A stretch of 64,000 nt of DNA from Candidula unifasciata (Eukaryota; Mollusca; Gastropoda; Stylommatophora; Geomitridae): NCBI GenBank assembly GCA_905116865.2, contig CAJHNH020001591.1, positions 779,484 to 843,483 on the forward strand. Reading direction: 5' to 3'. Below, piece after piece: positions 1-10,397 of this stretch (position 1 is the first letter of the stretch; each line of letters begins with the position of its first letter). The position numbers and the translations under genes were made by a program. The notes under the pieces were generated by a model, which made no database searches, was not told the origin of the DNA, and was given only the letters and a program-made list of their open reading frames with translations.

Positions 1-147
1 AGTAAACAGCATCTTGTCTCGATTTGATTGATTAGATTTTATTAATGAACCAACATCACAGCACTCGGGGTATTCCCATATGCGCTCCGTCCCCATCTTC
101 AGCAGCCAGCGAAGAGTTCCGATACCAATGGTGCCAGTAGATTCTGA

Positions 148-720
148 TTAAACGTCCATCTTGCCTTTCCTCTTAGCTTCTAGCATCTGCCAGAACCTCT
201 CGTCACTCCCAACTGCAATCAATCTCCCCACACTGTGGTGATCAATCTGCTCCTCCGAACTGTACAAGCTCTCCCACAAGGCACTAACCATGTCTGCCTT
301 ATCATGCATCAGTATTCCCCCAAGTTGTGCACAGCCAGCCAGTCTGCCCGCCTGTTCATTTCCAAACACATCGGCATTCCCTGGTGAAAAAATCCAGACA
401 GTACTTCTCCCCCGTGTCCTCCGCAGCGAGGCATGCCACTCTGCGCGAAGCATGCCTGTCCTGATCTTCCTCAGCATGCTTTCTGAGTCAGTTACAATCA
501 CGCTGCGTGTATGTCGTGTTCTCTAGCCAGCGGAAAGCTGCAGTGACCGCCTCCACCTCCATTCTTAAGCTGAATGTTGTGGCATCATATTCTAGGCTCT
601 CCTGCACCAAACGTCGTCCATTAACTTTTGCTAAGAAATCCAAGCACTTCTTTTGCCTCTTGACACTGAACTGTCTGTGTAAATGTTCAAATCTTCTGAG
701 CGAGCATTATCTTGAATTAA
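148..720 (-). pseudogene. NLR-1 RNase H domain, catalytic residue lost
   Basis: The minus strand encodes an RNase H type I domain in two frames. The upstream part has IYTDSSVSRG, with the first catalytic Asp, and a MEVEAVTAAF segment that supplies the Glu. The downstream part (148-501) has IVTDSESML, with the second Asp, and FGNEQAGRLA. In this family the last motif normally reads GNExADxLA. Here the Asp is Gly, and the preceding PGH is PGN, so the domain should be inactive. The copy at 7,201 keeps GNEHADILA. The domain would remove RNA from the RNA:DNA hybrid during target-primed reverse transcription. Confidence 0.8.
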
Positions 721-827
721 TTGCTGAATTTCCACATCTGTGGCACCTGCTGGTCAATCTCTGCATTCCCGGCTCAGTGTAATTATGAACCTACACAAGT
801 CTGACTGTTTAGGTGGCACTTTGGACA

Positions 828-1473
828 CTAATCTCCTCGTCTAATGGTCTCAAGGATGCAAACCTGTCTGATTGTGTTTTCTGCCTGAGCCATCCATGAC
901 TTCCCTCTTATCAGCCGCTGACCCTTAACTGCACCCAGGGCTTCGTGCAAAGGGTGGTCTGCAGCTACCTTGAGATATGGCTTCGCCTGCAGCACCTTGT
1001 GCCTACCTGCAACAGTCGACAAACCAAGGATGTATCGAATACACACCACTTGGGTGTCTCTGGTGCAACCAAGAATGACCCGCATTGCTGTGTTCTGTAT
1101 GCGCTCTAGTTTGTCCATCTGGCTCTTTGAGACGGCAAGCATTCACAGGCCATAATCAACTACTGACAGGATGAGGTGCTGATATAGTGTGAAAACCATT
1201 CTCTGCTCTATGTCAATTGCAGCCATAGTCTTAAGTGCCATAAGTCTTTTTTTGGCATCTTGTCACAACACTCTCCACACGGTCCTTAAAGGACAGGCTC
1301 CTGTCAAATGTAATTCCCAGTTGCTTCAGTTTGCTCTCTCTGTTGACGTTTCTACCATCTATCGTGAGACTTGGGATATTAGCTTTAACGATCCTGTTGT
1401 CCAGAGAACACCACAAAACATACCCCTTTTCCTGGTGGACGACAGCCTTCATTTCTGAACACCACTCAGTCAC
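828..1473 (-). pseudogene. NLR-1 reverse transcriptase thumb and C-terminal region
   Basis: Two adjacent minus-strand segments (828-1,142 and 1,231-1,473) follow the RT core. The first contains LKQLGITFDRSLSFKDRV, the conserved thumb segment, and the second contains LERIQNTAMRVILGCTRDT, a typical post-RT motif of RNase H-bearing LINEs. A frame change separates them. The fragment at 22,815-23,480 carries the same two motifs. Confidence 0.8.
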
Positions 1474-1478
1474 TTTGT

Positions 1479-2783
1479 CTACTGTCGCTTGTAGCTCCCG
1501 GGCTGTTTGTTCCCTCTCTCCCCCTGCCTATGTGCAAGAATATTATCCGCAAAAGTCAGTATCCTTCCAACTCCTGGTTCTTCTAGGCTTGCAATCTTGT
1601 TCGTATACACGTTAAAGAGCACAGGCGAGATGGCGGATCCCTGTGGCAATCCTGGGGCCAAAGTGCATGGTTCTGAGGTCCATGAGCCCAGTCGAAGAGC
1701 AACCCGACGTGAACCTAGGACAGCTGCAATCCAATTCACCATCCATGGACTGACCTCCTTCATCGCAGTAATCAAGATGTCGTATCTTACTCTGTTATAA
1801 GCATCCTCGAGATTCAATGCTACCGCCCTAGTTTTATGTCTGTTCTGTAACCCTTCATAGACGTCAAAAGCAAAAGTGGCCGCATTTGCCCAAGTGTCCT
1901 TTCCTGGCCTGTAGCTTCCCAGACCTTTTGGGAGAAGCTTCCCCCTTTCCAGAAATTCTTGTAGCTTTACAACAACTATCTTCTCCAAGACCTTCCCAAA
2001 TGTGTTTTGTAAGGTGATGATTCTAAAGTCACTGAGCTTTGAATGATCCTTAAAAGGTTTTGGTATGGGATTAGATAGCTGTGCACCCAGTCCTGCGGTA
2101 CTGTTGCTGTCTTAATGCTCTGGTTAAAACAGTCAGCCATCTCCTCTAGGTCCACATCACTCAAAGCCTTCATGTGGCTATACCTGACCCCATCAGGCTC
2201 TGGTGCAGTGTCCTTTGCTTTTTTCGAAATGTGTTTGATATCTTTAACTCGTATGATGTCTTCATAGTGCATACTTTTTAAGGTGCTAGCCAACTCCTCT
2301 TTTAACTGCATCCCTGATGTCTACATCGTTATGATCTGTCTGAGCTATAAACCTATGGAGAAAAGCCTCCTCTTTCTCCTTGTCTGTTGTCACACGCACA
2401 CCATCGTCTCTATAAATTGTTCCCACTGTCATAGGCCGATCTTTTCTTTGCATCCGCCTATGCAATTTCCAGAATTTCCCCAGTGTTTTATCGCCTCCCA
2501 CATCATTCACAAAAGTTTCCCACTTTGCTCTTTTGGCATGTACAGCACAGTGCTTAAAAACCTCCACCTTATCTTTTTTTTTTACATTCTCCGCCATTTC
2601 CACTTCCTCTCGTGAGCTTGGGGGTGTCTGTCGTACTTTCTTTAGCTGCTTCACTGCGGCTCTCTTTGCCTTCCCCGCCTGTTCTACTTCTGGAGTCCAC
2701 CATGGGGGCTGTAGAAAATTAGTTCTGGCAATTCTTTTGCATGCTCCCTGTCTGAGGCGTCCAAGTAGGTTGTTGGTCCACAT
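1479..2783 (-). pseudogene. NLR-1 connector and reverse transcriptase core, active-site change
   Basis: Three overlapping minus-strand segments form the connector (2,286-2,783, with PPWWTPEVEQAGKAKRA), the RT fingers (1,976-2,311, with APEPDGVRYSHMK) and the RT palm (1,479-1,988). In the palm, motif A reads LNLEDAYNRVRYD and motif B reads GLPQGSAISPVLFNVYTN. Motif C reads TFADNILAHRQG where the family has FADD, so the second catalytic Asp is Asn. Frame changes occur near 1,980 and 2,290. The enzyme is the RNA-dependent DNA polymerase of the element and is inactive here. Confidence 0.88.
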
Positions 2784-2883
2784 ACCGGAAGGTCTTGCGT
2801 GCTCTCACAGCCTCAACCTTACTGGGTTTAGAAATCAGGACTGAACATGGTAGGTGATTACTCCCATGATCATTCGGGACAGT

Positions 2884-3585
2884 CTATTTAACATCTAAAA
2901 CCGACGACTGAGAGACAAATATCAAGTCAATGGCTGTGTCTGCATCGCCAGACCTCATTGCCATCCATCTCGGCCTCATATTATTGATGCAGACCGTATC
3001 AGAGTCAGGCATGGCCTCTGCAAGAGCAATTCCCTGTCGGCTTTCTCCACTGCTGTCCCATTCTCTGTTCCTCGCGTTGAAATCCCCACATATGAGTAAC
3101 CTATCACCTGGTAACTCCTCCAATTCCTTGAGCCAGCCCCATTGTTCACTTCTGACAAAACAGTCTACCGTGGCATATATATTTATGAGGTTCCAACTTA
3201 AACCACCACCTGTATTCCTTGAACCTCTCGTCCACTGTGGTTCCACTGGCTCAAGTCAAGCAACACATGCTTCACTTTTCCTTTACCATCAGTTGTCCAT
3301 GTCTCTCCTGTCCAACAGGGTTTATATAACTGATGTATCCAGGGAAATGATATCTGTCTGTGTTTAGCTCCTGAAGCATGATAACATCAAAATAAAAAAT
3401 CAACCTCTCTGCCTAGCCCTCCGACAGTTCCAGTATCTTATTCTTACATGATTGAAGCCCAGTCTCTCTGCTTTTCGTCTTGTTCTCCTAGCACCTGCCC
3501 TCCTATTCATATGCCTTCTTCTCTCCCCATTCCCTCGTCTTTTCCTCCTCACTCTCTTTTCACATACTGCTGACAAATGTGTCAA
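2884..3585 (-). pseudogene. NLR-1 AP-like endonuclease domain
   Basis: The minus-strand segment 2,884-3,246 contains LLICGDFNARNREWDS, the GDFN catalytic motif of the exonuclease-endonuclease-phosphatase fold, and ADTAIDLIFVSQSS, a late IDL motif. Just upstream (3,400-3,585) a basic segment ends in VRIRYWNCRRARQRG, which resembles the WNCRG start of these endonucleases. Between them a different frame gives a QELNTDRYHFPGY-like stretch, the Glu motif. The domain nicks target DNA. Frame breaks show it is non-functional. Confidence 0.8.
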
Positions 3586-3990
3586 GCGCAGAGCACGTGC
3601 CCCGTAGCTCCAGCGACGATTCCTATGTATATTTTAAAAATCCATCTGTGAAAAAAGGGTACTGCAGGAAATAACCGGTCACCCTAGTATTTCCTGCCTG
3701 CTAGGAAAGGGGCAATGGATGTCCCGTAGGAGTTCATACGTCTGGTGCCGCCCCGCACGCCCGCCAGACGTCCAACGTTCACGACCAGCTCACCCGTGGC
3801 CATCCAGTTCCTCAGCACGTTGGCCCACCTTGAATTTAGGGGTTTATATTCCGAGTTTGCCGTCTCCTAGATGGACTGCTGTCCAAAGCTAATGGGTTCC
3901 ACTGACAGCATACAAAGCATGAGTGTATCAAATAAAACATTTACGCTGTTTGGTTTGACCATTGCAAACAACTAAATTGTTTTGCTTCAG

Positions 3991-5016
3991 TCAAAAAATG
4001 ACCATGAAGAGAACTGACAATACACTGCCAAAAACAGCCCGCAGCCACGGAGAAACCGTACTTATTTCATCGGCTACAGACAAACAGTTCATCAAGCAGT
4101 TCTGTATAGCGACTTCAGATTCCTGCGAAGTCGGTAACTCATCTTCCGTGCAGCAAGGTATGCAGCTTCTCACTCTTTCATTAAGTGAGGCTACAAGATG
4201 TTTGATCGTATCTATTTCGAATGTTTCTATTGACTGTGTGAGGTTTGGAGGAGCAGCAGTGGTATTTGAATCCTGGTCAACACAAACAACTTCGTGAAAC
4301 ATGCCACAGTCTACCAGACTCCTGTCACAGTTCCGACAACGTGTACAGGAAACTTCTGTCTGCAAAGATTATTGTGTGGGATCCCTGAAGTAGCCATCCT
4401 CACAGCCAAACAAAGTAAGGGCAGCTCTAGTGCAGGGTCTAGTGATGATCGCGTGTATGACCGTATTCTCAGATAGTTGTTCACACTGTAAACACTTTTT
4501 GTTCACTTGGTAGTAGTCAGACTGGACAAGGGGAACACTCATCAGTGGATGTCCTCAAGAACTGCCCAGGTCCACACAGAACTGACTCCTTCTTGCATAA
4601 AACCTCACCATCTTTAGCTGTATCTGTTTCTATAGCTGGATCGCAGCAAACAGTATTATTGTACTCTGACACCCTCATTCATGTACGGGAAACGGACACT
4701 GTGAACATTGTACACACCTATCGCTCTCATCGTGTGCCTGCCCTATGTACCTGCAATGTCCTTTTTTGCAGAGTATCACGGCGTCATGAAACCTGTTACA
4801 GGCTACAACGAGGACTTCTACCGCTGGGATTTCTATCTGTGTACAGTTCAAGCATCTTTGATAAGTATGTTCATTTTCTGGCATATAGGTTCCACTTTCG
4901 CACATCAGACAATCCACTAACCCATCTTCTGATCTGTGCAATTTTTCTCCTCTTGCACACGGTAGCTCTTTGTTTACAAGGTAGCACACTGCCAAGAGGA
5001 CAGTCAAAACCAACAT
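3991..5016 (-). pseudogene. TNF-receptor-superfamily-like membrane protein, intronless, with frame breaks
   Basis: On the minus strand a start at 5,016 gives a signal peptide (MLVLTVLLAVCYLV) followed by cysteine-rich sequence (CARGEKLH, VDCLMCESGTY, RCVQCSQCPF) typical of TNFR CRDs. The frame stops at 4,675. Cysteine-rich coding continues at once in a second frame (~4,672-4,517; LCGPGQFLRTSTDECSPC) and then a third (~4,523-3,991), with CLQCEQLS, GCEDGYFRDPTQ, an in-frame TAA at 4,369-4,371, and CTRCRNCDRSLVDC. The third frame ends in a hydrophobic tail (AVFGSVLSVLFMVIF) with almost nothing after it, so there is no death domain. Known family members bind TNF-like ligands. The gaps between frames are too short for introns, so the sequence shows two frameshifts plus one nonsense codon. 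Either this is a pseudogene or the assembly has indel errors. The tail could be a GPI signal or a membrane anchor. Confidence 0.75.
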
Positions 5017-5148
5017 TCTCCTTTAAATGAAACATAAAGATTGCTCGTATAATTATAATTTAACAAAGAGATATTCTAGTAAAATCTTGTCTTAAAGGTT
5101 CACATTTTCCATACATCACTTGGTATATATCCTGTTAGTTATACGTAT

Positions 5149-6203
5149 TAGTTAGTTAGTTATTGTATTCCTCTTGTGCCAAAGACGGCGCATAGGGCAG
5201 AGGTCATAGCTTTCCACGTCTGTCGGTTCTTTGCCACTTGATGTAGGTCTTGAGTGCGACTGAGACCTATGGTTGAGCTCTCCCTTGTGATGGTTCTACG
5301 GAGAGTTTCTTTTCCCTGTTTTCTTTTACCCTCTGGTGACCATATGAAGGCTTGGTGGGGAAGTCTCTGTATGTCCATTCTGAGTACGTGACCGATGTAA
5401 TTCCAGCGACGCATTCTAATAAAATCAGACACATATTTTTGTTTTGTTTCCTGTCTTATAGATGTATTGGACCTAAAGTCCGACCAGTGAACATTCAATA
5501 GCTTTCGGAGGCATCTATTCTCGAAAGCGACTAGTTTCTTATCGATTGATACTGATGATTTCCAACTCTCACAACCATAAGTTAGCACTGGGATCACACA
5601 GGAATTGAAGACCTTAAGTTTCGTGTTGTTGCTGAGTGATCTTGACTTCCAAATGTTTGACAGTTTGTTAAAGGCACTTGATGCTAACGCGATTCGAGTC
5701 GTTATTTCTGATGTTGTATCTCCCGTAGAGGTTATCTTGCTCCCTAAGTATGTGAAGCTGGTGATTTTTTCAAGAACAATATCCTTTAGTTTGATGTCTT
5801 TCGACTCGTTGGTAAGATCGATGATTTTCGTTTTGGCTGCGTTGACCTGAAGGCCGATTTGGCTTGAAATATTCTGGAGGCGGTCCATTTTTTCCTGAGC
5901 TTCTAGATGTGTTGTGCTCAGGAGTGCTAGGTCGTCAGCAAAGTCAAGATCTTCGAGAACTTTGTCGACCCATTTGATGCCTAGATGTGTGTCCTGTGTG
6001 CATTTGCGCATGACCCAATCGAGTGTTTTTCCGAAAAGCATCGGTGACAAGACACATCCTTGTTTCACGCCTCTTTCTACTGGGAACCAATCAGAGTTAC
6101 CAGATTCCGTTCTAACAAGGCAGCGGGAATCGGTGTAGAAGGCCTTTATAATATTGACATATTTATCTTGGAAACCATAGATTGTGAGTATACTTATACG
6201 TAT
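5149..6203 (-). mobile_element. 5'-truncated RTE-like LINE with long RT reading frame and TSD
   Basis: A single minus-strand frame (about 340 codons within 5,163-6,190) carries the RT motifs GVKQGCVLSPMLF (B) and DLDFADDLALLS (C, both Asp present). It then has FTYLGSKITSTGD, VIPVLTYGCESWK and RRWNYIGHVLRM, the usual order after the RT in RTE-like LINEs. The endonuclease and RT fingers are missing, as in a 5' truncation. The 3' end is a short TAAC-type tandem tail. The sequence TTATACGTAT occurs at 5,139-5,148 and again at about 6,203-6,213, and the uninterrupted duplicate at 6,841 has it once, so this is the target-site duplication. The open frame suggests a fairly recent insertion. Confidence 0.85.
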
Positions 6204-6446
6204 TATACGTATACTTGGTATAAAACCTGTTTGGTATACGTACAAGGATAGCAACAAACTCTAGCTCGCCTGCTGTTTCTACCACAGCCAGTGTAACCAA
6301 CGAGGCAACTAGTAAAGAAACCTGATATCCTCGAGTATCCAGCGGTGGAAAACATTGCCGTTATGTGTTTGAACTGATAAAAGGTTTGATTTAAGCGATG
6401 AAAACCGATTCAGTACGCAAAGTTTTTGCCTTGAAATAATCATGGT

Positions 6447-6665
6447 CACATTAAAAGACATAACAGTATTGTAAAGATCATCCTAGAGGGAAAGGTTCAA
6501 TGTAGGCGTGCAAAAGGCAGACAGCGTTACAAGTGGGAGGATAACATCAGGAGATGGACGAACAGCAGTATGAGTGAGTGTACATCAAGGGCAAGAGACA
6601 GGGCTTGTTGCAGATCCATTGCAGCCAACCTTCATTGTGGAGACGGCACCTGATTGATTGATTGA
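6447..6665 (+). mobile_element. 3' end of a second RTE-like LINE, with 8-bp TSD
   Basis: The plus strand encodes the C-terminal tail of a LINE polyprotein (KGRQRYKWEDNIRRWT, then SRARDRACCRSIAANL) and ends in a GATT-type tail. It is flanked by ATCATGGT at 6,439-6,446 and 6,666-6,673, and the uninterrupted duplicate near 7,061 has the site once. A related copy lies at 13,800-13,978, and a short piece lies near 22,048-22,092. Confidence 0.8.
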
Positions 6666-6806
6666 ATCATGGTTGCTAGCGCCGCCATACCGGAAGTACC
6701 GTATTATCGTATCCTCAACATGAGTAAACCAGATATTTGAAAGAGGTGAAGAGCCAAAGATTCTTCTTTTTTTTTTTCCACTTTCACCGGCTGTAAAATG
6801 TCGCAT

Positions 6807-7095
6807 TTTCCATACATCAGTTGGTATATCTCCTGTTAGAGTTATACGTATACTTGGTATTAGGTATACACCCTGTTTGGTATGGTATACCAAGGACGCC
6901 TGTTGTTTTCTAACCACAGCCAGTGTAACCAACGAGGCAACAAGTAATAAAACCTGATATCCTCGAGTATCCAGAGGTGGAAAACATTGCCGACATGTCT
7001 TTGAACTTGTAAAAGATTTGATGTAAGCGATGAAAACCGCAAAGTGGTTGCCTTGAAATAATTATGGTTGCTAGCGCCGCCATACCGGAAGTTCA
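6807..7095 (+). repeat. Duplicated ~290-bp segment, copy 2 (intact, empty sites)
   Basis: This is a direct repeat of the interrupted copy at 5,104-6,722. It lacks both LINE insertions and so defines their boundaries. I see no coding function. Confidence 0.85.
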
Positions 7096-7194
7096 AGAAA
7101 TCTTGTCTCGGAACGTGACATAATTTGGTAAAGTTTGGTTATATTATCAAGTACAACGGCGTATTAGAAGGAATAATAGCATTCTCCGGGACAC

Positions 7195-7530
7195 ACCAGT
7201 GTGTTGGGGAATGAACATGCGGACATATTGGCTAGCTCTGCACAACTTGGTGGAATACTGATGCACGATAAGGCACACGTGGTTAGTGCCTTGTGGGAGA
7301 GCGTGTACAGTTCAGAGGAGCAGATATATCACTACAGTCTGGTGAGATTATTGCAGCGGGGAGTGACAATGGGTTCTGGCAGATGCTTGAGGCTCAGAGG
7401 AAAGGCAAAACGGACGTTTAATCAGAATGCTATTGGCACCATTAGTACTGGAATTCTTCACTGTCTGCTCAAGATGGGGACGGAGCGCTTACGGGAATAC
7501 CCCTTGTCTGTGATGTCGGTTCTTGAACCA
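7195..7530 (+). mobile_element. NLR-1 3' fragment, end of RNase H and tail
   Basis: The plus-strand frame starts VLGNEHADILASSAQLGG, the last RNase H motif with its Asp retained. It continues with the same C-terminal region as the 1-501 copy, including the LLKMGTERL segment near the 3' end. It runs into a C-rich and A-rich stretch at 7,561-7,589. Confidence 0.8.
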
Positions 7531-7609
7531 ACTCAACGCAGAATAAGAAATAAAGAAAGACCCCCTCCTCCCCCCCCCCCAAAAAAAAATACACACACAC
7601 ACGCGGAAA

Positions 7610-7800
7610 AGGGAGCAGGAGAGTGAAGTTAAAAAGATGGAGAGGACATGAGAACAGCTGCATGCAATAGCGAAAGATACAACGACTTGGTGTGCATTGG
7701 TTGAGGGCCTATGCTCCATTGGTGACTAGAAAGGCAGAAGAAGAAGAGAAGATAAGACGGCGGTGAGAGCGACGTTCTGCAAAGGATCCACTGCATGATT
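7610..7800 (+). mobile_element. Short 3' end of an RTE-like LINE
   Basis: The segment resembles the end of the LINE at 24,600-26,835. Both share a GGCCTATGCTCCATTGG block followed by GAAAGGCAGAAGAAGA. A second block near 7,765 (GCGACGTTCTGCAAAGGA) recurs near 39,130. The coding frame is broken. Confidence 0.55.
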
Positions 7801-8017
7801 ATAGCATACGTTAGTTTCCTAGTTACGCTCGCTCCAGAAGTTAAGAGCTTGCTGTAGAACTAGCATCTGCTGGAAGAGTCAAACTTATGAGTCTGGTCTG
7901 AGCGCAGTGACATCGATCCCTCATCATGATAATTTCAACAATTCTACCATTCCCTTGCTCACTTTTAGTTATCGTGGATTATTAATTTCATGGCAGCAGC
8001 TAAAGCAGTCTTCTGCA

Positions 8018-8165
8018 TGTTCACCGGCTGTAAACTCCGGCTGAAAGTTCCCATTGTTCGTCCACTTCTGGTCTTTGGCCTGGTTTCAGAACTGGCGTTT
8101 TGCGTGCACATCCGTTTTACATGTTGATTCCTCGCCTCTCAGGCAGAGAGTTTCAGCTGGTGAAC
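8018..8165 (-). repeat. Repeat A, truncated copy 1
   Basis: It matches the TTCACCGGCTGTAAACTCCG start of the repeat A family and its middle part. It ends in a short inverted copy of the same start (near 8,153-8,175), giving a small foldback. The purine-rich tract at 8,230-8,280 follows. Confidence 0.7.
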
Positions 8166-8338
8166 GCCAAGAAGGATGAAGAGATTGCAGCTTAATTCTT
8201 ATCCGCAATATAACGTACAAACTGCCTTTTTAAAAGAAGAAGAAAAAGGAGGAGAAGAAGAAAGAGAAGTAGCAGAGGCCATTCACGAAGAAATTTAGAA
8301 ACACAATTCGCGTGTAAACTAGCTAGCTCCCTGCAGAG

Positions 8339-9409
8339 CAGTGTTGCTACTTTGGATGTTATACATTCGGATTTAGATGTTTTCTTTTGCATTTAGATGA
8401 TGTTTTTTATGTTTAGATAGTAAATGTTTTTCTAGACGTTATTTTTTTTTTTGAGTCAGATATTTTATAGACTTTTTTTCTTCTTTCAGTGTCAGTTTAA
8501 TAATTACTGTGTAGAATATTTACTACAATAGTTTTGTTTTGGTCTGGCACGTACATTGTGACAATTGCGATTACTTAAACTTTAAAGTCTCACTGGGGTC
8601 AACGCTCAAATATTTGGCAGCCCGGGGTCTGATTAAATAAAAGCCGCATAAATCATACTAACTTTGCTTCAACCGTAGAGGCTTCCTGAAAATCTAGATG
8701 TATTAAAAAACAGTTCACTCTTTACTGTGAGCAACATACTTCAGCCAGTAAAGGACAACAGAAATATTGCAAAGTTATGACATTTTTAGGGGCTACTGAT
8801 TCTCTGCAAGCAGAATATCAGTAAACCAAAATAAACTCAGTTCAATGAACAAACAAAACAGAAACTGAAGCTTTTTGGAGTGAAGTGAGACAATTTAAAG
8901 ATGCCCCATTAAACAGTCCATTCTGTAAGCTCTTTAAATGTGCCATGTCGGCCATGATACTACACCACTCAAATGCTGACGTAGAAAGAGTTTTCAGTGC
9001 TATGAATTATATCAAATCAAACCTGAGAAATATGAGAAATTTGATCTCTTAAATGCTGTCTTGACAATAAAATTCGGTCTGTTGAGAGTAGGAAATGCTG
9101 TTCCACTTATCTGCTTCCTGACTGTGTATTAAAACAAATTGGAACAGCTTAAGCATACCAGAGTCATTTTGGATCTGAAGCTTCAACTTTATCATCCAAG
9201 CTAAGTTTATCCTGTGGGTCTTGTAAGGCAGGAATCAGTAAAGATGAGGACAGGATTCTATAGGGTAAGTCATATCAATTGCTATGTAATTTGTGACTCT
9301 TTCCATTTGGATGTTATTTCTAGATGTTTTCCACGCAAGTTTAAATGTTTTTAGATATTATTTGACTGGGTTCTGGATGTTTTTTGTAAAAAGGAAAGTG
9401 GCAACACTG
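8339..9409 (+). mobile_element. hAT-family DNA transposon, decayed
   Basis: The ends are inverted: CAGTGTTGCTACTTT at 8,339-8,353 and AAAGTGGCAACACTG at 9,395-9,409. Inside lies a fragment of hAT transposase (8,876-9,052). Both terminal regions carry many TTTAGATGTTTT-like subterminal repeats, which hAT transposases are known to bind. A deleted relative lies at 61,219-61,707. The 8-bp flanks of this copy do not match each other, so the TSD is lost or a boundary has changed. Confidence 0.85.
8876..9052 (+). pseudogene. hAT transposase C-terminal dimerisation domain fragment
   Basis: A frame of 58 codons contains LHHSNADVERVFSAMNYIKS, the diagnostic hAT dimerisation motif (SNADVERVFS). It starts WSEVRQFKDAPLN and stops at TAA 9,050-9,052. 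Further decayed transposase sequence continues to about 9,240. The N-terminal zinc finger and DDE core are absent or unrecognisable. Confidence 0.85.
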
Positions 9410-10035
9410 AAGACAACACAAAAGTCAAGCCAAAAAAAACAACTTGCCATGTCTCAAGTGTGTTCGTTTTAATATGCGCATCGTGGCTTATGCTTACGTG
9501 AAGTAAGAAAGCATAAGAGTCACCCAGAAGCTATTTTCGTGAACAAAAATTTGTGTTATTTTGTACAGTTAAATTTGGAGTAAATAATAAGCAGTTTTAT
9601 GGAGAAAGCAGCTAACACTTAGACCCAGAGCACCGACTGTGACTGGACTAGCTAGCAGAGGCCATCTCACCAAACACATGATCGTTAATATGCTAGGTTT
9701 TTTTAGCACGCGACTCCACATTTAACACTGTTAAGGAAACAATAACAACAGATTTTCTCCAAACTTGCAGGGAAAATTAGTCCAAAGAGATAAAAAGACG
9801 AAAGTACTGAAGTTTAAAAAGAATTTTTGTGATTTAGACTTTAAATGAACTAACAACACCAGAAGTCGAGAAATTTCCAGTTACAGTTTATCGGGCCTGA
9901 GTCAACACAGTAGTCAATACATGAACCAAGTGCTACATTCTTAGTCATTCTAATTTGATCTTAAATATATATAGTTAAATTTTAAAAATCATTTTAAAAA
10001 TGTGACACTAAAAGCCGGACAGGCTGTTTAAATAA
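9410..10035. other. No gene seen; AT-rich spacer
   Basis: AT-rich sequence without a convincing frame, RNA or repeat unit. Confidence 0.5.
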
Positions 10036-10137
10036 ATGTGTCTTTACTCACAGCCCATCAGAAAGAAACTGAAACTCAGTCCCTTGCCAGCTCTCCTACC
10101 TCATATATACTATGCACTTCTTCATGCTGGTACGCCC

Positions 10138-10284
10138 ATGCCCCTCTTACCTCCCGCCATGCCCCTCTTACCTCCCGCCATGCCCCTCTTACCTCCCGCC
10201 ATGCCCCTCTTACCTCACACCATGCCCCTCTTAACTCCCACCATGCCCCTCTTACCTCACACCATGCCCCTCTTACCTCCCGCC
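10138..10284 (+). repeat. 21-bp minisatellite, 7 copies
   Basis: Units begin at 10,138 and every 21 bases after that, with consensus ATGCCCCTCTTACCTCCCGC plus one base. Because 21 is divisible by three the array is open in several frames, but nothing suggests a protein. Confidence 0.95.
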
Positions 10285-10397
10285 ATACCCTTCACCACTT
10301 GTCTACTTTCCAGTCCACCATGTCGTCATGATGCTTGATATGCTCAAAGTATTTCACTTTCCAAGACAAGATGCAGTTTACCATTACCAGCCAATGT

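Larger units (their letters stand above)
1..3900 (-). mobile_element. NLR-1: nearly full-length, decayed non-LTR retrotransposon (APE endonuclease + RT + RNase H)
   Basis: Read on the minus strand, this stretch gives, in order, an AP-type endonuclease, a connector, a reverse transcriptase, its C-terminal thumb region and an RNase H. That is the layout of the I/Jockey-like non-LTR groups that carry RNase H. The frame is broken many times, so the copy is dead. The 3' end lies at the left edge of the window. The same 3' end recurs at 7,195-7,530 (+), 50,735-50,830 (-) and 58,600-58,990 (-), and an internal part recurs at 22,815-23,480 (+), so this is a local multicopy family. Roughly 3,600-3,900 is probably 5' UTR or the ORF1/ORF2 junction, and I see no recognisable ORF1. 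Clade assignment within the RNase H-bearing LINEs is uncertain. Confidence 0.9.
5104..6722 (+). repeat. Duplicated ~290-bp segment, copy 1 (split by two LINE insertions)
   Basis: After removing the insertions at 5,149-6,203 and 6,447-6,665, this interval matches 6,807-7,095 nearly base for base. The shared blocks include CCTGATATCCTCGAGTATCC, the AAAACATTGCCG block and TTGCTAGCGCCGCCATACCG. The second copy is uninterrupted and therefore shows the pre-insertion state. Confidence 0.85.

Noticed and set aside
3900..5100. Processed retrocopy origin of the TNFR-like gene
   Set aside because: No poly-A tract, AATAAA or TSD was seen on the correct side, so only intronlessness supports it.
8331..9417. 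8-bp target-site duplication around the first hAT copy
   Set aside because: CTGCAGAG and AAGACAAC do not match, so no TSD is claimed for this copy.
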